From Acanthaster planci (lineage: Eukaryota > Echinodermata > Asteroidea > Valvatida > Acanthasteridae), in contig NW_019091626.1 of assembly GCF_001949145.1 (NCBI RefSeq), positions 201,170-265,169 of the forward strand: a stretch of DNA of 64,000 nt, written 5' to 3'. Positions 1 through 12,800 of this stretch are shown piece after piece. The notes beneath the pieces were generated by a model, which saw only the letters and a program-made list of their open reading frames with translations, was not told where the DNA came from and ran no database searches. Position numbers and translations under genes: made by a program. Position 1 is the first letter of the stretch. Each line of letters opens with the position of its first letter.

Positions 1-547
1 ACAAAGCCACACGATCAGAATGTTCGCTTGTTACGTTAGTCAACATGCATTTCCGTCACTTTCCGGTTCGCAAGTGTGACGTCACTTCGGTTTAAACCAC
101 GCCCACAGCACACGTACACTGCACATAGGGTTACATGCATTGATCGCCGTTTACACGGAACCATGGAACCGGAAGGTTAACGCGCAACTTCAGCAATTGT
201 CCAATGTGAGCCTGCACATCGTGGCACGTCCGCCTTTATGACGAAATCATTTACGAACAGGATAAACTTAACTCCTAATGCTGACCACAGTCCTCTTACA
301 AGGCACACCTGCACATGAGTAGAACGCGCTGCGTTGTCTTGTTAATAATGCTACCGTCTACCTGTTACCGACGCCATTGCTTTTCACTTTCCAATCAGTA
401 CTTAGAAAATCCTTCAAATTCAAACAAGATAAGATAATTAAGATATAATAATTACAAAACGGGAGAGCGACAAATATTAGTAGAGAAGCTGAGTTGCAAT
501 GACTACAAAAGCTATCAGTAGGAGTATCATTTTGCGACACATAATAC
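1..547. other. 3' flank of the C3-like gene
   Basis: I see no convincing gene here. Short open frames on both strands lack family motifs or splice-supported continuity. The segment lies just beyond the polyadenylation signal of the C3-like gene. Confidence 0.5.
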
Positions 548-553
548 TTTATT
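548..553 (-). promoter_or_regulatory. Polyadenylation signal AATAAA of the C3-like gene
   Basis: A canonical AATAAA lies on the minus strand 24 bases after the C3-like stop codon (TAA at 578-580). The 3' UTR would therefore be very short, a few tens of bases. Confidence 0.7.
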
Positions 554-577
554 ATGTCCACTTCCGTAACGCCTCTG

Positions 578-3500
578 TTAAGCCGAGCATCCGTTCCTTT
601 CAATGTCATCCATGAACTGTTGCACACTGTTTGCAATCCTCTGCCACTTCTTGGTATTTTTGATCTTGGAGGCAGAGGGCAGCTCGTAGAAGGACATCCT
701 CTCATCAACCACGTACTTGTAACTGTAACAAAAACGTCGAAATGAAGTAGCATTATATCAACATGCGGTCAAATAGTTATTGATCAATGATGCACGAAAC
801 CATGTGCTCAATTGTGCCCAATTTGCATACATCATTTGCATACTTTTGCAGCCCCCCCCCATAAAAAGAAAAAATACTTTGGAGCCTAATTGCTGTTCAT
901 GTATCTTTGCTTATTTTGCTCATGTGCATTCGGTAGCCTTGAAGTTACATCCTCCAATATGTTGAAAGAATGCAATTTTGTACGTTAGTAATTTATTTAA
1001 TTTTCAAAAACATATCGTATTGGTTTCACATCCAAAAAATCAATTTATAAAATAACTAATTGGATATTTAATTCATGATAGACCATCCAAGTATTTGAAT
1101 AAAAGCACAGCCTTCATTAATTGCCACGGACATCAAGAAAGTACCTTTTAATGTGGGACAAAATGAACATAAATGAATGTACACTCAATTCTGTTAATCA
1201 TAAAATAACTGATGATTCCGTGACCTACCTTGGCAACCCATTATCATCCCTGCTTGGAAGCCCGCCAGACCCGATTACTAGGTACCGCTTCTTCTTGATG
1301 GCTGGCTTTCCGCAATTCATACTCTTCCAGAAGGTACGATTTTGATTCTCCTTGACATGGTCAAGACCTGGGCGGGAGGGAAGGAGGGAGCAGACAGATG
1401 TTGGAGTAAACGAAACCACAAGTGGGGAGTGTTAGAGTCAATTACTGGCACTCCTTTCTGTTTGGATGGTGCAGGAGCAACGACCAACTTTTGTTGACAT
1501 TGTGCATGAGACTGGTGAAGCATTTCTGTCAACATTCTGTACTGCGGCCCACATTTCTGGCAAATTCAATGAGGTTGTCATAGCCGGCCGTATGCATTCC
1601 TATCCGGAAGTGGCAAAAACCTGAAAGCTGAATTTCAGCTGGTGCAGTATGCAGATGCCCTTTCCAACACAAGCTTTTACGAGAGCGCTAATAACAACGA
1701 ACGAGGCCGACATTAATGTCTTTGCTATTGGCACCATCAAACAAATGCATGTATTCCACTTGCTATATGCCATATATTGAATTAAATGTTGGCTATGCAC
1801 ACTTAAACTCCTTTGTTCAAAGTGTAGATTATTTTTTACGAATTTACAGCAAACTGTCAATTCTTTTTAAGAATCTATAGTTAGGGGTAGATTCGTAACA
1901 AATCCAGTCATTGAAGTTTCGTAACAAGAAGAAGATTACCCTTGCCCCCCCCTCGTTTCAGTATATGCAGTTGTGACCAGAGGGATGGGGTGGTTCCTCC
2001 AGTGAATACTGTTATGCAAAAGGCTATTAACTCCTACCCTTTCACAGTACAACTAAGATCCGCACTCAAAACACCTTTGACTTGTCAGACAGAAATGAGA
2101 AAATATGTTACTTGCTTGACTGGAAAGTACACATTGTACGTTTCCATTTGGCCCGTGTATAATTAGCTCTTTGGAGTTCAACTTAACGCAACTGAGAAAG
2201 AAGGCTTTGAGAAAGTTGAGTCAAATACAGACTTTGGCTCGGAAAACTCATATTAAATTTCCCTAGCAACCAACATTTTCTTTTCGAACATATTTGTCAA
2301 TAAAATTTGAAAAACTTCAATAATCAAAGACGTTATTTTCTGACAGAACTAAAAACGCAAAACTCTTCAAGAAATTTCAACCCCTCAAACTTTAACGGGC
2401 CATTCAAAGGAAAGGCATCAATTTTCTGGAGTGGGTCACAATTATTAACTCAGAAAACAGAGCAAATAGCCTGCTTTCCTGTATTGCAGTTTTTTTCAGT
2501 GTATTTATCGTGCCTTGTACGGCCACTTCCACTCACCTTGTTTCAATGGGTTCAGGATGGTCATTGTAATGAGCTGGAAGCCACCTTTCCGCTTGAAACT
2601 GACCACTTTCACCTCATAGGCTATAATTGAAGCAAAAAGTTTAAATCTGACTGGATGTCGACAATGAGTATTGAACCCTAATTTTGGTAAATTCCTGTTA
2701 GTTTGCACAAGAAGGAGCAAATAGTTTTCTTTGGTCCGAGGTATTACCCATTTGGGCATCCCGACAACAATCCAAAAACAATCAAAAAAGTTGAGGGTTC
2801 CGATTGATTTAAACGGCGTAAAGTTCCCTTACAAGCCTTTCACTTAAAAGTGGCTCGAGCGACTTGTGACTTACTTTGATAGACTGGATAAAAAAATACA
2901 GATTTGACTGACACGTTCTGCCACTCCAAGGGTGATAGTTACCCCCTCCAAAATCTCCAGCTTAACTGTTTTTTTTTGTTGTTGCTTGCTTGCTTGCTTG
3001 TTTGTTTGTTGGGGTTGTTGGGGTGTTTGTTTGTTTGTTTTTTACTTTAAGGTGAACAGGGGCATGTACCTTGCAAGAGCTGAAAAAGACTTTTTATTCA
3101 CTTGGGCGCAGAAAAAGAAATGTAATTCTCTTCTTTCATACTAAGAAAATGTTGCTCACCGAAATGTTCTGCATCTTCACATGCCTTCGCTCTCAACTTG
3201 CTCCCTTGGAAGTCACCGATTTTGGTGAATGGATCTTCAGCACATCTACCTGTTTTCAGGAAACAACCAGGCACAAGAATGTTTATAAGGAGCTTAGCTT
3301 TATGCTGTTACTTGATCTCTGCCGAAAGAACACACCTTTTTCGGATACCAGCTTCTACAATTCTATTTGGGAGGACCCACTCATATGTAAATTCGGTGGT
3401 TGCGTACTGGGTAAAATTCATTAATGTTAATATTGAAACACTCGGTAAAAATGACCAAATAATGACCGATAAACCAACTGACCTAGGGCGCACCATTTTT

Positions 3501-3895
3501 CTTTGGTCATTTTAATGAGTATTTGAAAGCATATTCTTCCCTTGACCCCTTGCACTTTTAAAGGTGCTAAAAATAATATTTTGAAAAGTATACGATGGCT
3601 ATTAAGTCTGTATGCTCGTGAAATTGAAAAAAGGAAGACACCTTATAGAATCAATACAGTAAGTTCATGTACACATGGCTTAGTTGGTAGAGCAAAGTAT
3701 TCCCTATTCAAGTATTCCGTCTAAATAATCTGCCAGGAGGTGCATGGAAATTTTACAGGTGTTCGCTGAAACTAAGTAACGATGCTGAATTGCATGGGTA
3801 CCAACCTGCAGCACATTCACATGTGCTTCCCTCACAAAGAGTGCTCAACATGTTGGAACCAGACTGGGGGTGAATGAACCTAACACACTCCACAG
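578..3895 (-). CDS. C3: C3-like exons 35-39: anchor and C345C (NTR-like) domain
   Basis: Exon 35 has a cysteine cluster (VECVRF, CEGSTCECAA), followed by GRCAEDP in exon 36 and KACEDAEHF. Exon 37 starts the C345C domain with YEVKVVSF. Exon 38 contains NRTFWKSMNCGKP and KKRYLVIGSGG. Exon 39 ends in DDIERNGCSA and TAA, the C-terminal Cys matching the Cys near the end of human C3. In C3 this domain contributes to factor B binding and is attached through a disulfide. Confidence 0.9.
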
Positions 3896-6800
3896 CTGTT
3901 GAAAAATAGGACAAAGAATGGTTAGATCTTGTGATTCATTCTCAAAAAGTGGCTTGTTGTCTTATTATCTTCTTGTCTCAGAAATTGATCAGTTGGTACA
4001 TTTCATCTGCCTCTGGCAAACCAGTCGCTAAGCCATTCGTCACTTTGGGATTGTGTAGAAAACAAAACAAAAAAATGCCTGTACGTCCTTTAACCAGGCA
4101 CTCACAAATGCAGCCGTCAACCCAATTGCTACAAAGCATAGACAGGGTTCCACACTCAGGAAGAATGGTTTTCCAGAATGCAGGCCAAACTCAAATTTTA
4201 CATGTGTCACTGTCTGTCCATCTCCACCTATGAAATGTACACTGTGCAATGTTTGTGATGATGAATATGAGGTACAAATAAGCAAAAAGAAAGTTTTCTT
4301 ACTGGGGTTGTAGTAGTCATAGACGTGCACTGCTACAGGCTGAGCCCTGCCGACAGTGAACACCCGCCGAGCATTAAAACTGATGTGAGTGTAAGCAGTG
4401 GTGATCTGCACACAAAAACATAATTCAAACATTTATTTGTAAACTGTGAAAGCCTCTTTTTTTGCCGTGGGAATTTTTCTTGGGGCCAAGTNNNNNNNNN
4501 NNNNNNNNNNNNNNNNNNNNNNNNNNNNNNNNNNNNNNNNNNNNNNNNNNNNNNNNNNNNNNNNNNNNNNNNNNNNNNNNNNNNNNNNNNNNNNNNNNNN
4601 NNNNNNNNNNNNNNNNNNNNNNNNNNNNNNNNNNNNNNNNNNNNNNNNNNNNNNNNNNNNNNNNNNNNNNNNNNNNNNNNNNNNNNNNNNNNNNNNNNNN
4701 NNNNNNNNNNNNNNNNNNNNNNNNNNNNNNNNNNNNNNNNNNNNNNNNNNNNNNNNNNNNNNNNNNNNNNNNNNNNNNNNNNNNNNNNNNNNNNNNNNNN
4801 NNNNNNNNNNNNNNNNNNNNNNNNNNNNNNNNNNNNNNNNNNNNNNNNNNNNNNNNNNNNNNNNNNNNNNNNNNNNNNNNNNNNNNNNNNNNNNNNNNNN
4901 NNNNNNNNNNNNNNNNNNNNNNNNNNNNNNNNNNNNNNNNNNNNNNNNNNNNNNNNNNNNNNNNNNNNNNNNNNNNNNNNNNNNNNNNNNNNNNNNNNNN
5001 NNNNNNNNNNNNNNNNNNNNNNNNNNNNNNNNNNNNNNNNNNNNNNNNNNNNNNNNNNNNNNNNNNNNNNNNNNNNNNNNNNNNNNNNNNNNNNNNNNNN
5101 NNNNNNNNNNNNNNNNNNNNNNNNNNNNNNNNNNNNNNNNNNNNNNNNNNNNNNNNNNNNNNNNNNNNNNNNNNNNNNNNNNNNNNNNNNNNNNNNNNNN
5201 NNNNNNNNNNNNNNNNNNNNNNNNNAACATGATCAAGCATCAGTGAGTCATCAAAGAGTCAATGCCTGATCAAGCAGCAGTCAGTCATCAGAGTCATTGC
5301 ATGACTGAGAATCAATCAGTCATCAAAGCGTCAACGCATGACCAAGCATCAACTATTCATCACAGTCATCACATGATCAAGCATTTATCAGTCAGAGCCA
5401 TCAGACGATGATCTTCAGTCATGAAAGAGTAAATGCATGATAAAGCATCAATCAGGGTCATCACTAGATCAAGTATCAATCATTCATCAACGAGTCATCA
5501 GTCATGATTAACAAGCCAACCAGGTATCACTTTTATGTCAATTTGACATCATGTCCAAAATTCTTGATGACTGCAAATGACTGAACTCCTAATTTTTCTT
5601 TATTTTGAATGTCTTTGTTGACTTTAATGCCTGCTGTTCATTTCTGGAGATCAATTGCGATCATTTGTTTTGATAGGACAGAATCCCACACAGTCAACTT
5701 TTTTCCATCATCCCCAAACTGGTCTAGATCTCTTCTTGAATTTATCTCTAGGGTACCAAACATCACCTATCAAGGATAAATGGCTCCATCAAAAGTTCCA
5801 TACATCGTATGACAAATGCGGGGATATTCTTTCCTCCCCAGACAAGTCCATGCGGGCAGTGCAAGTCATGTTAGGTTGCATCCAATTTTGGCACTGCAGC
5901 CACTTCCCTGCAAAAGTGCCTCATTTGGAATCGAGCACTAGACACTTACCTTGGAGAGATAAAACACTACTGAGCGGTCAGTCTCTTCATAGCGCTGGAT
6001 AACCCCTCCACTGTTTGCTACAGCCTTCAAACAAAATGGTCAACAAACATGATAAGAATATTGAAAAGGAACTAATATCTCAAATGTTCATACTAATCCA
6101 CAGGCACATTCAAATTAGCCAGATGTTAGCATCAGTAACAATTTTGGTTGCAAGTATCAATTTTCACTCGGGCTGAAATTTGCCCTTTCTATTTAAAAAT
6201 TCAATCCCAGATTATCTTTATTGTAATTTGCAGATCAGAGAGACGTAGCACAGATGTATGCCCCCCATTCATTTGTCAGACTTTCTTTTCTTAAACTGGT
6301 TTGTGCATATTTTTTCACCTTTTTTCTGCTTTCAGCTTCATACTTTTTAATTTATTTAATCACGATTAAAGGACATAAACTGTTAGCATATTTCCTCTGC
6401 CTAATTGTGGTTGAAATAGTTTCCATATGACGATAAGTTACACTTGTTGGCAACAAACTACCATTTTTTCTGATGATCGATCTGACACCAGTTTCACGAA
6501 AAGTGGCCCTCTCAGACACCAATTGATTTGATTTTCCGTGAGAGGTTGGCCAAAAATCTGAACTTTTCCTCTTGATGTGTGTTAAATGCATGCAGGCCTT
6601 AACCATAAATAACAGAACCTTATGTCAAATTGAACTGCGACTTCACAGATTTACTATTTGTGGATAGTACAAATTGGTGTGTACTTTCCATGCATGGCAA
6701 TTTCTACAGAGACAACACACGGGACAGATGAGGCAGATGGATTCTTCCTCCACCATCCCCCCCCTCTCCCCGAAAACAAGAATTCCAGACAAGCATCTTC

Positions 6801-9800
6801 ATGCCACGAAATGCAGAAAAACAGATTAAATTCAAATTCTGCCATGAAAACAGCATTATCGTATTCATCCATAAGCATGGCAGTGTATCAGAGTCCAATG
6901 GCATGCAACTTCTTTCGCATAATTCTGAACTGTGCTAGAACGAAGTTGATTACAATTAACTTTCATCCAAGGGCACGCTCAATCCTTTTGTCACACAGAG
7001 ATACCTACATCATCGAGGTCTCTTTGCAAAGCTTTGTAGCCAGTGTAGAGCCCTACATCTACAATAGCCATTCCTGTTTCTTCCCCTCGCAAGTATCTGT
7101 CAAGAGAGAATGTACTTCAATAAAAGGTAACATTTCGGGGGCAAAAACATTTGATTGGTAGGTAGATTTACACCACGAAACGAACATTAGAAGAAAAAAG
7201 AAGGGAAAAGATCACGCTTTCAAATCATTTACATCTGACAAAATAGAAACCAACCAAACAAAACAAGCTGCAAATCCATGCAGGAAAAACAATGGAAACA
7301 GAGTACGAACCATACATCTCCAAAGCACATTTAACCCTTCAACGATGCCTAAAACTGATGAGAATGTTTTGGATTTGTTCAATCATGAAAGCGTGCGGCC
7401 CTTGACACATTTCACTGCAATGCAAAACCCCACACTCATCTTTCCACAGTGACTCTTAAACTGTAATTCATTTTAACGAGTTCAAGCAGGAGGATGTGCC
7501 TAATATACCCTTGGCAATTTTTGGTGAAAGAGCCTGAAGCCCTTGTAAATGCATCATGGTAATTTCCGAAGACAGCACAGGGTCACATGTATACTCCTCC
7601 TGATGCTTCAATGACTCGCATTGCTTTTGTGCACATACAGAGGCTTTGACTAGTCCCATGGAGGTTGCGAATGTTTGGATCCGTCCACCATGTGCTGGTG
7701 TGCCATCGCCAAATTTATAATCTCACTTATAAGATTTTTTCTCAGAGAGTAAAATGGGGCAATAGAATAAAGAGTGTTGCATAAAATACTGCATGAATAT
7801 GCTCTATAAACTTCATTGTCATAAGTCTGGAACCAATGATTCACAACTGCTTTCATTATAAAGGTTCAACTTAGTTATAATGGTTCCTGCTGAGGTACTG
7901 TGCCATTTTAAAAAGTCAGGATTCTGTGCTCAAATATATTCCCACATCACCTTGGGCAAGTGCCTGGAGCACAGATACAACTTTCAACTAGCTACTGCTT
8001 TAAGGTCAAAAAGAAGAAAATGGCTACATCAAAATTTGGTGTCCAGAGTGAGGTTCACGTTCTCATTCCATTGGAAATACCTGAGGAAGTTTTAACAATA
8101 GGCTTGGCCATGGAAGCCCAGTTTGGACAGGGCAAAATACTTGGCAATCCTTCTCTTCGTACAACATACCTGACTTTGATATTGTACTGGAAGATGTACT
8201 CATTGCCCGAGCCGCCTGCACGGCCCCGGGGTGCCACAACAGTGGCACCTACGGCCCCTTCGTTTTCCTCCGCACCACTTCCCCGCTCCATGGCACTCCG
8301 TGCATGTATTCTCCCGACCCTCGACCTGCTGTCCCCGTCCTCAGGGTTGTTGTCTCCCCCTCCTCCTGGGCCACTGTCACCCGACTTGCCCTCTTGTCCA
8401 TTGATGACCAGCTCAAAGTCACACTTTCTGTGGTCGGGCTCCGGGACATGGTAGCTTGACTCAAACTGTGAAGGGGCAGCAACCAGACCAAAATATCCCA
8501 ATTTCATGTAATTGACTTTATTCACAGATGACCAGATTGAATTGAAAGCCAGGGTTATTTTTTCATTTTGCGAACCTAAAAGTAAGTACATGCATGCTGC
8601 CATCTGTTTACATTTTGCCAACCCGGTGCAAATTAAAATGCTCTGTAGGTCATTTGAGACTGTCAGGGAGACAACACATCATGCTCCCTGACTACTGAGT
8701 GATATGGGCTAGTCCATAGGCAATCGAACAGCGGTGTACAAAACAGTGATGTTATACAATACTTACTTTCATTTGACCCATGCCATTTCCCTGTGAGTCA
8801 AAGGTCACGACAAACTCTGAAACCGACTCCGGAAGCTGATAAAAAAGACAAAATTTCTCACAAATTACTCTTTTCTAAAGGAACAGTATAAAAAGGGAAG
8901 GAAATCCCTTTAACATACAAACTAAAAACAACATCCATAAAAAGTAATTTCTGGATCTTGCATTATTAATTATACATTTTGTATTGACTTACACTGAGTT
9001 GCGAGTGCTGTCTGATCATGGAGTTGTGGGGTTTCAGCAGGTAGCTTTCCTCAAAGTTACTCTCTTGGCAGGTCACATGGCAGTTGATGTCGACCGTGCT
9101 TTGGTCTGTCTGGATGGCGTATTCAGACAAAGCCTGCAGAGCGATGACTGTGTCCTAATTGACAAAAGACAGGACAATTTAATTCTTTCTTGCACAGTGT
9201 CATGTATCATCTATTATGTCTTTCATGTCTAGTCTATGGGGAGGTGTTAAGTTGTGAACTCCTGCATATGGCATCTTGGCAGGTTTTTTGCAGGTCTGGT
9301 AATCAGTTTAGGGCTGATGCTAAAACAAAGGGGAAGCCAAGGCATGTAGTCCCAATACAGAAATGAGAACCTTGATGGCCAAAGGAAAATGCCTCACATG
9401 AAATTTAAAAAAAATCCTGTTTTACTAACTTGGCCCCCTCTGAAACCAGGACATCATTTTAACCAGTGACATCATCTGCTAAATCAATTAAAGCTTCTAT
9501 CAAAACCGCTGGTGATCAGTCCATTCTTATTGTAATTGTCTGCCCATCTACTGCTGCACAGTGACCCACAAAGATCAAGACTACCCTTTGAACTGCAGGG
9601 TTCCTACCTCCGTACTAGATTTTGGATTTGCACTTATTCAGGTGTTTCAAGCCCAGTTTCAGTAAATGGAAAATGTGGTTTCATAAATTTACAAAACTAG
9701 TAGTTAACTTCAAAGATGACATGAGCTGAGAAAACTATAGGCATACTCCACATGCTTTTCAGCCAAGTGATAGTAACAGTAGTGACTGGGGTCTACAACT

Positions 9801-12800
9801 TAAACAGTAATAAAGAATTAATTCTTGAATGGCCTGGCTAAAAACTCAAGTTCAGGTGCTGAACTCAAGTTTTCTGATAAATGAGAATTCATGACATGGT
9901 TAGCCAAGTGGGCCTACCTGTGTGGATACAAAGCCGCCTTCATAGTTCTCCTGATTGGTCAGCCAGTTGATGATGGCATGGGTGTACTGGATTTCGTTCT
10001 GCTGCAGCAGTGCCAGCACCGCATAGCTCGTCGTCTCGACCTCAATGGCTTTGGGGCGGTTGCTGTACCAGTAGGGCTTGGGGCCAGCACCGAAGGATGA
10101 ATCATCAGATCCCCAGTGGCGGGTATTGGTTGCTGCAACAAGCAAGAGGCAACGGGAAATTTTGAGACATTTGGTGGGGACAAACATACCACTCCTTGTT
10201 ACCAGTTCTGAGCATGCATCTCAAAGTCTTCCATTCGTGAATTACCTTTTCATCTTGGTATCTTTTTGTGAGCAAATCTCTAGTATTTGTAATCGAAAAG
10301 AAGGAGCAAGATCACAGGCTGATGAGATATCCACAAAAAATCCAGCGATAACAATGAAATACTTTGCCTCTTCATGTAATTATTAAAATAGCTAACAAGG
10401 CATGAAGCTCTCTAACAAAAGCTATGATTAAGTGAAGCTTGCACTTGGTTTAATTAACAAAGTGCTTCGTATGAATCTGGTAATTCACAGTTTGGGAGGG
10501 GGGAATCCAGAATGCAGAACAGCCACTTCCATTGACGTGTACATTAATTCAGACACAAGCTCAGACAATCGTTCCAATGGATTTGATCAGAGGGGTTTCT
10601 AGAGTGCCTATTGAGCACCTCAAATATTTCTTAACCATTGTTGGTACGACATGCTGTCATGAAAGTGCAGTTAACAATATAAACATCTTAATTATGACAC
10701 CCTAATTTTAACTTCAAGAAGACTATGGCACTGCTGAGGTCGAGTCCACAAGTCCAACACAGCCACCCAGTTTTAAAGGACTTGGCACAAAAGCATTCCT
10801 AGATAATTGTTAAATCTCTCACTTGTGGCTGGCCAAGTGAGCAGCCTCAACTACAACACTAGAAAGTTTGACTACCACTTTTCCAAATGCCAGCTAGAGA
10901 CCCTTCCCTCACTGACCTTCATCATATATGGCGATGCCTTTCAGCTTCTGTATCGCCCTGCCTGCCTTGCCGCTTCCGGCCAGTGCCAGAGCATACGATG
11001 TGATGGCGATGGCATAGGGACGGGTCAGGGCTATCAACTGCCCCTCCAGGAACGAGGTGGCATTGGCAACGGATGCATTCTTAGCCTGGGAAATGCAAGA
11101 AGGAAATGTTGGGGAGGACCTCATTAAGCAAGGGGCACATTAAGACTTTACCCTCTAGCACCCTCAAACAACCTCGAGGTAAGCCTCAAGTTACTGCCAG
11201 TTTAATTTTACAATCTCCCCTTGTAATTCCCACAAGGGTGCTGCTTTACCAACAGTCTGTATGTAAAGAAATGCTGATGAAATTTGAAAAGAGAATTATT
11301 TTAAAGGGAATAAGTATGTGCTTGGCAGGTCTTAAACGTGCATTTAAGACCATGCCAGCTCAGGAGAATGGCCACGACTAATTAGCAGCGGGCAAAGGCA
11401 TTATCAACATTCATGATCTCCTGAGCCGGTCTTAACCTAATGTTTAAGAACGGCCAAGCACATATCTATGCCCATTCATAAGCACCTTTTTAAGTAAGGG
11501 AGTCAAAAGTAGTCAATATATGATAGATTTCCAATGATTTTGTACTCGAATTATACTTTTATTTTCCCCAACACCCCCTGTCCCATTTATGGTATATTCC
11601 TTTCGCAGTTTGTCCAAAGAATCTCCTTACATGGACTTGGCATGCACGTGGTGAGCCACGTGCACAGACTCTAGACCAATCAGAATCAATTAAACTGTCT
11701 CGCATCCATGTGCCAGTGTGTGATTTACGCAGTGGGCATAATCACTTCTCTGTGGGCATTATCAAATGTAATACACGGTCAAGTTCCACATTGTTGAATA
11801 GGGAAACTGTCTGAAATATTGATAAACAGTCTTTTACAGATATGTGAGGGGATAATATTGTGGCCTCTCGATTGTGTGACAAAGTACATCCCCCCCAGAA
11901 AGCATTTCTTCTTCATTCATGGATATGCCATGGATTACCACTAGCCTAAATTCTGAGCAGATGTTAAAACCTAAGAGGGAATCTTCATCGATCACTTGAT
12001 TACAAATGTATGTACAGGGTACATGCCTGTGTGCAGGATCAAGTAGACAGAATGCAGGTAAAGTTCTTGTTCATGATTTTTGGGTAGCCTAGACTGGTTA
12101 ACTTTACCACTTCTTTTTGAGGATCTGTTTACAGTACATTTGGAGTTTCAAACAAGTATGGATTTTTTTTTTCATTAAATATCTGGAAGACTATGGTACT
12201 TTTCAGAGCAGAATATGGACAAGTTTTTTGTAATGACAGAATTTCAAGTAAACAGGAGGGGACCATTGAACACTCTGAAAATGTCACACTTACCACTGTC
12301 TGGCAATTACATTCTAAAAGTGAGATCAGAACATAGGCAGTCAAAGAGACATCGCCTTGGACTCCGCCCTAAAAGAATATGGGAAAAAAGGAGTTTTCTA
12401 TCAAAAGCTCGAAACAAAAATAGCATTCCTTGGACCAAAAACAGTATGTGGCTTTACAATAGAAGATGAAGAGACATGAAAACGGGGCAGATATGATTCT
12501 TAAGGCCATATTTTTTGGTAATTCTGTTTATTTCCAATGAGAAAGACATGCAGTTCTTTGTTCAATGTATTGTCTATTTTGGCATTCTGATGCAAATGGA
12601 CAATGGGTAATGAATTATGTCCTCGGTTCACCTAGATTTACACATGTAAGATTTTCAATCATCAGTTGCTGTAGCGACTTGTGAGTCACTTTACTAGCTT
12701 GGGTTACAGAATGCTAGAATGCCTTTACTGGCCATTAACCATGTGAAGATGCTGCTAAACAGGTCCTCCAAGTTCCCAAGACAATTTTAATTTCAAAACA

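Noticed and set aside
4425-5246. Long open frames of 256-271 codons on both strands
   Set aside because: They consist almost entirely of N from the assembly gap.
6658-7161. Plus-strand open frame of 167 codons
   Set aside because: It runs antisense over C3-like exon 32, shows no family motif and has no supporting splice pattern.
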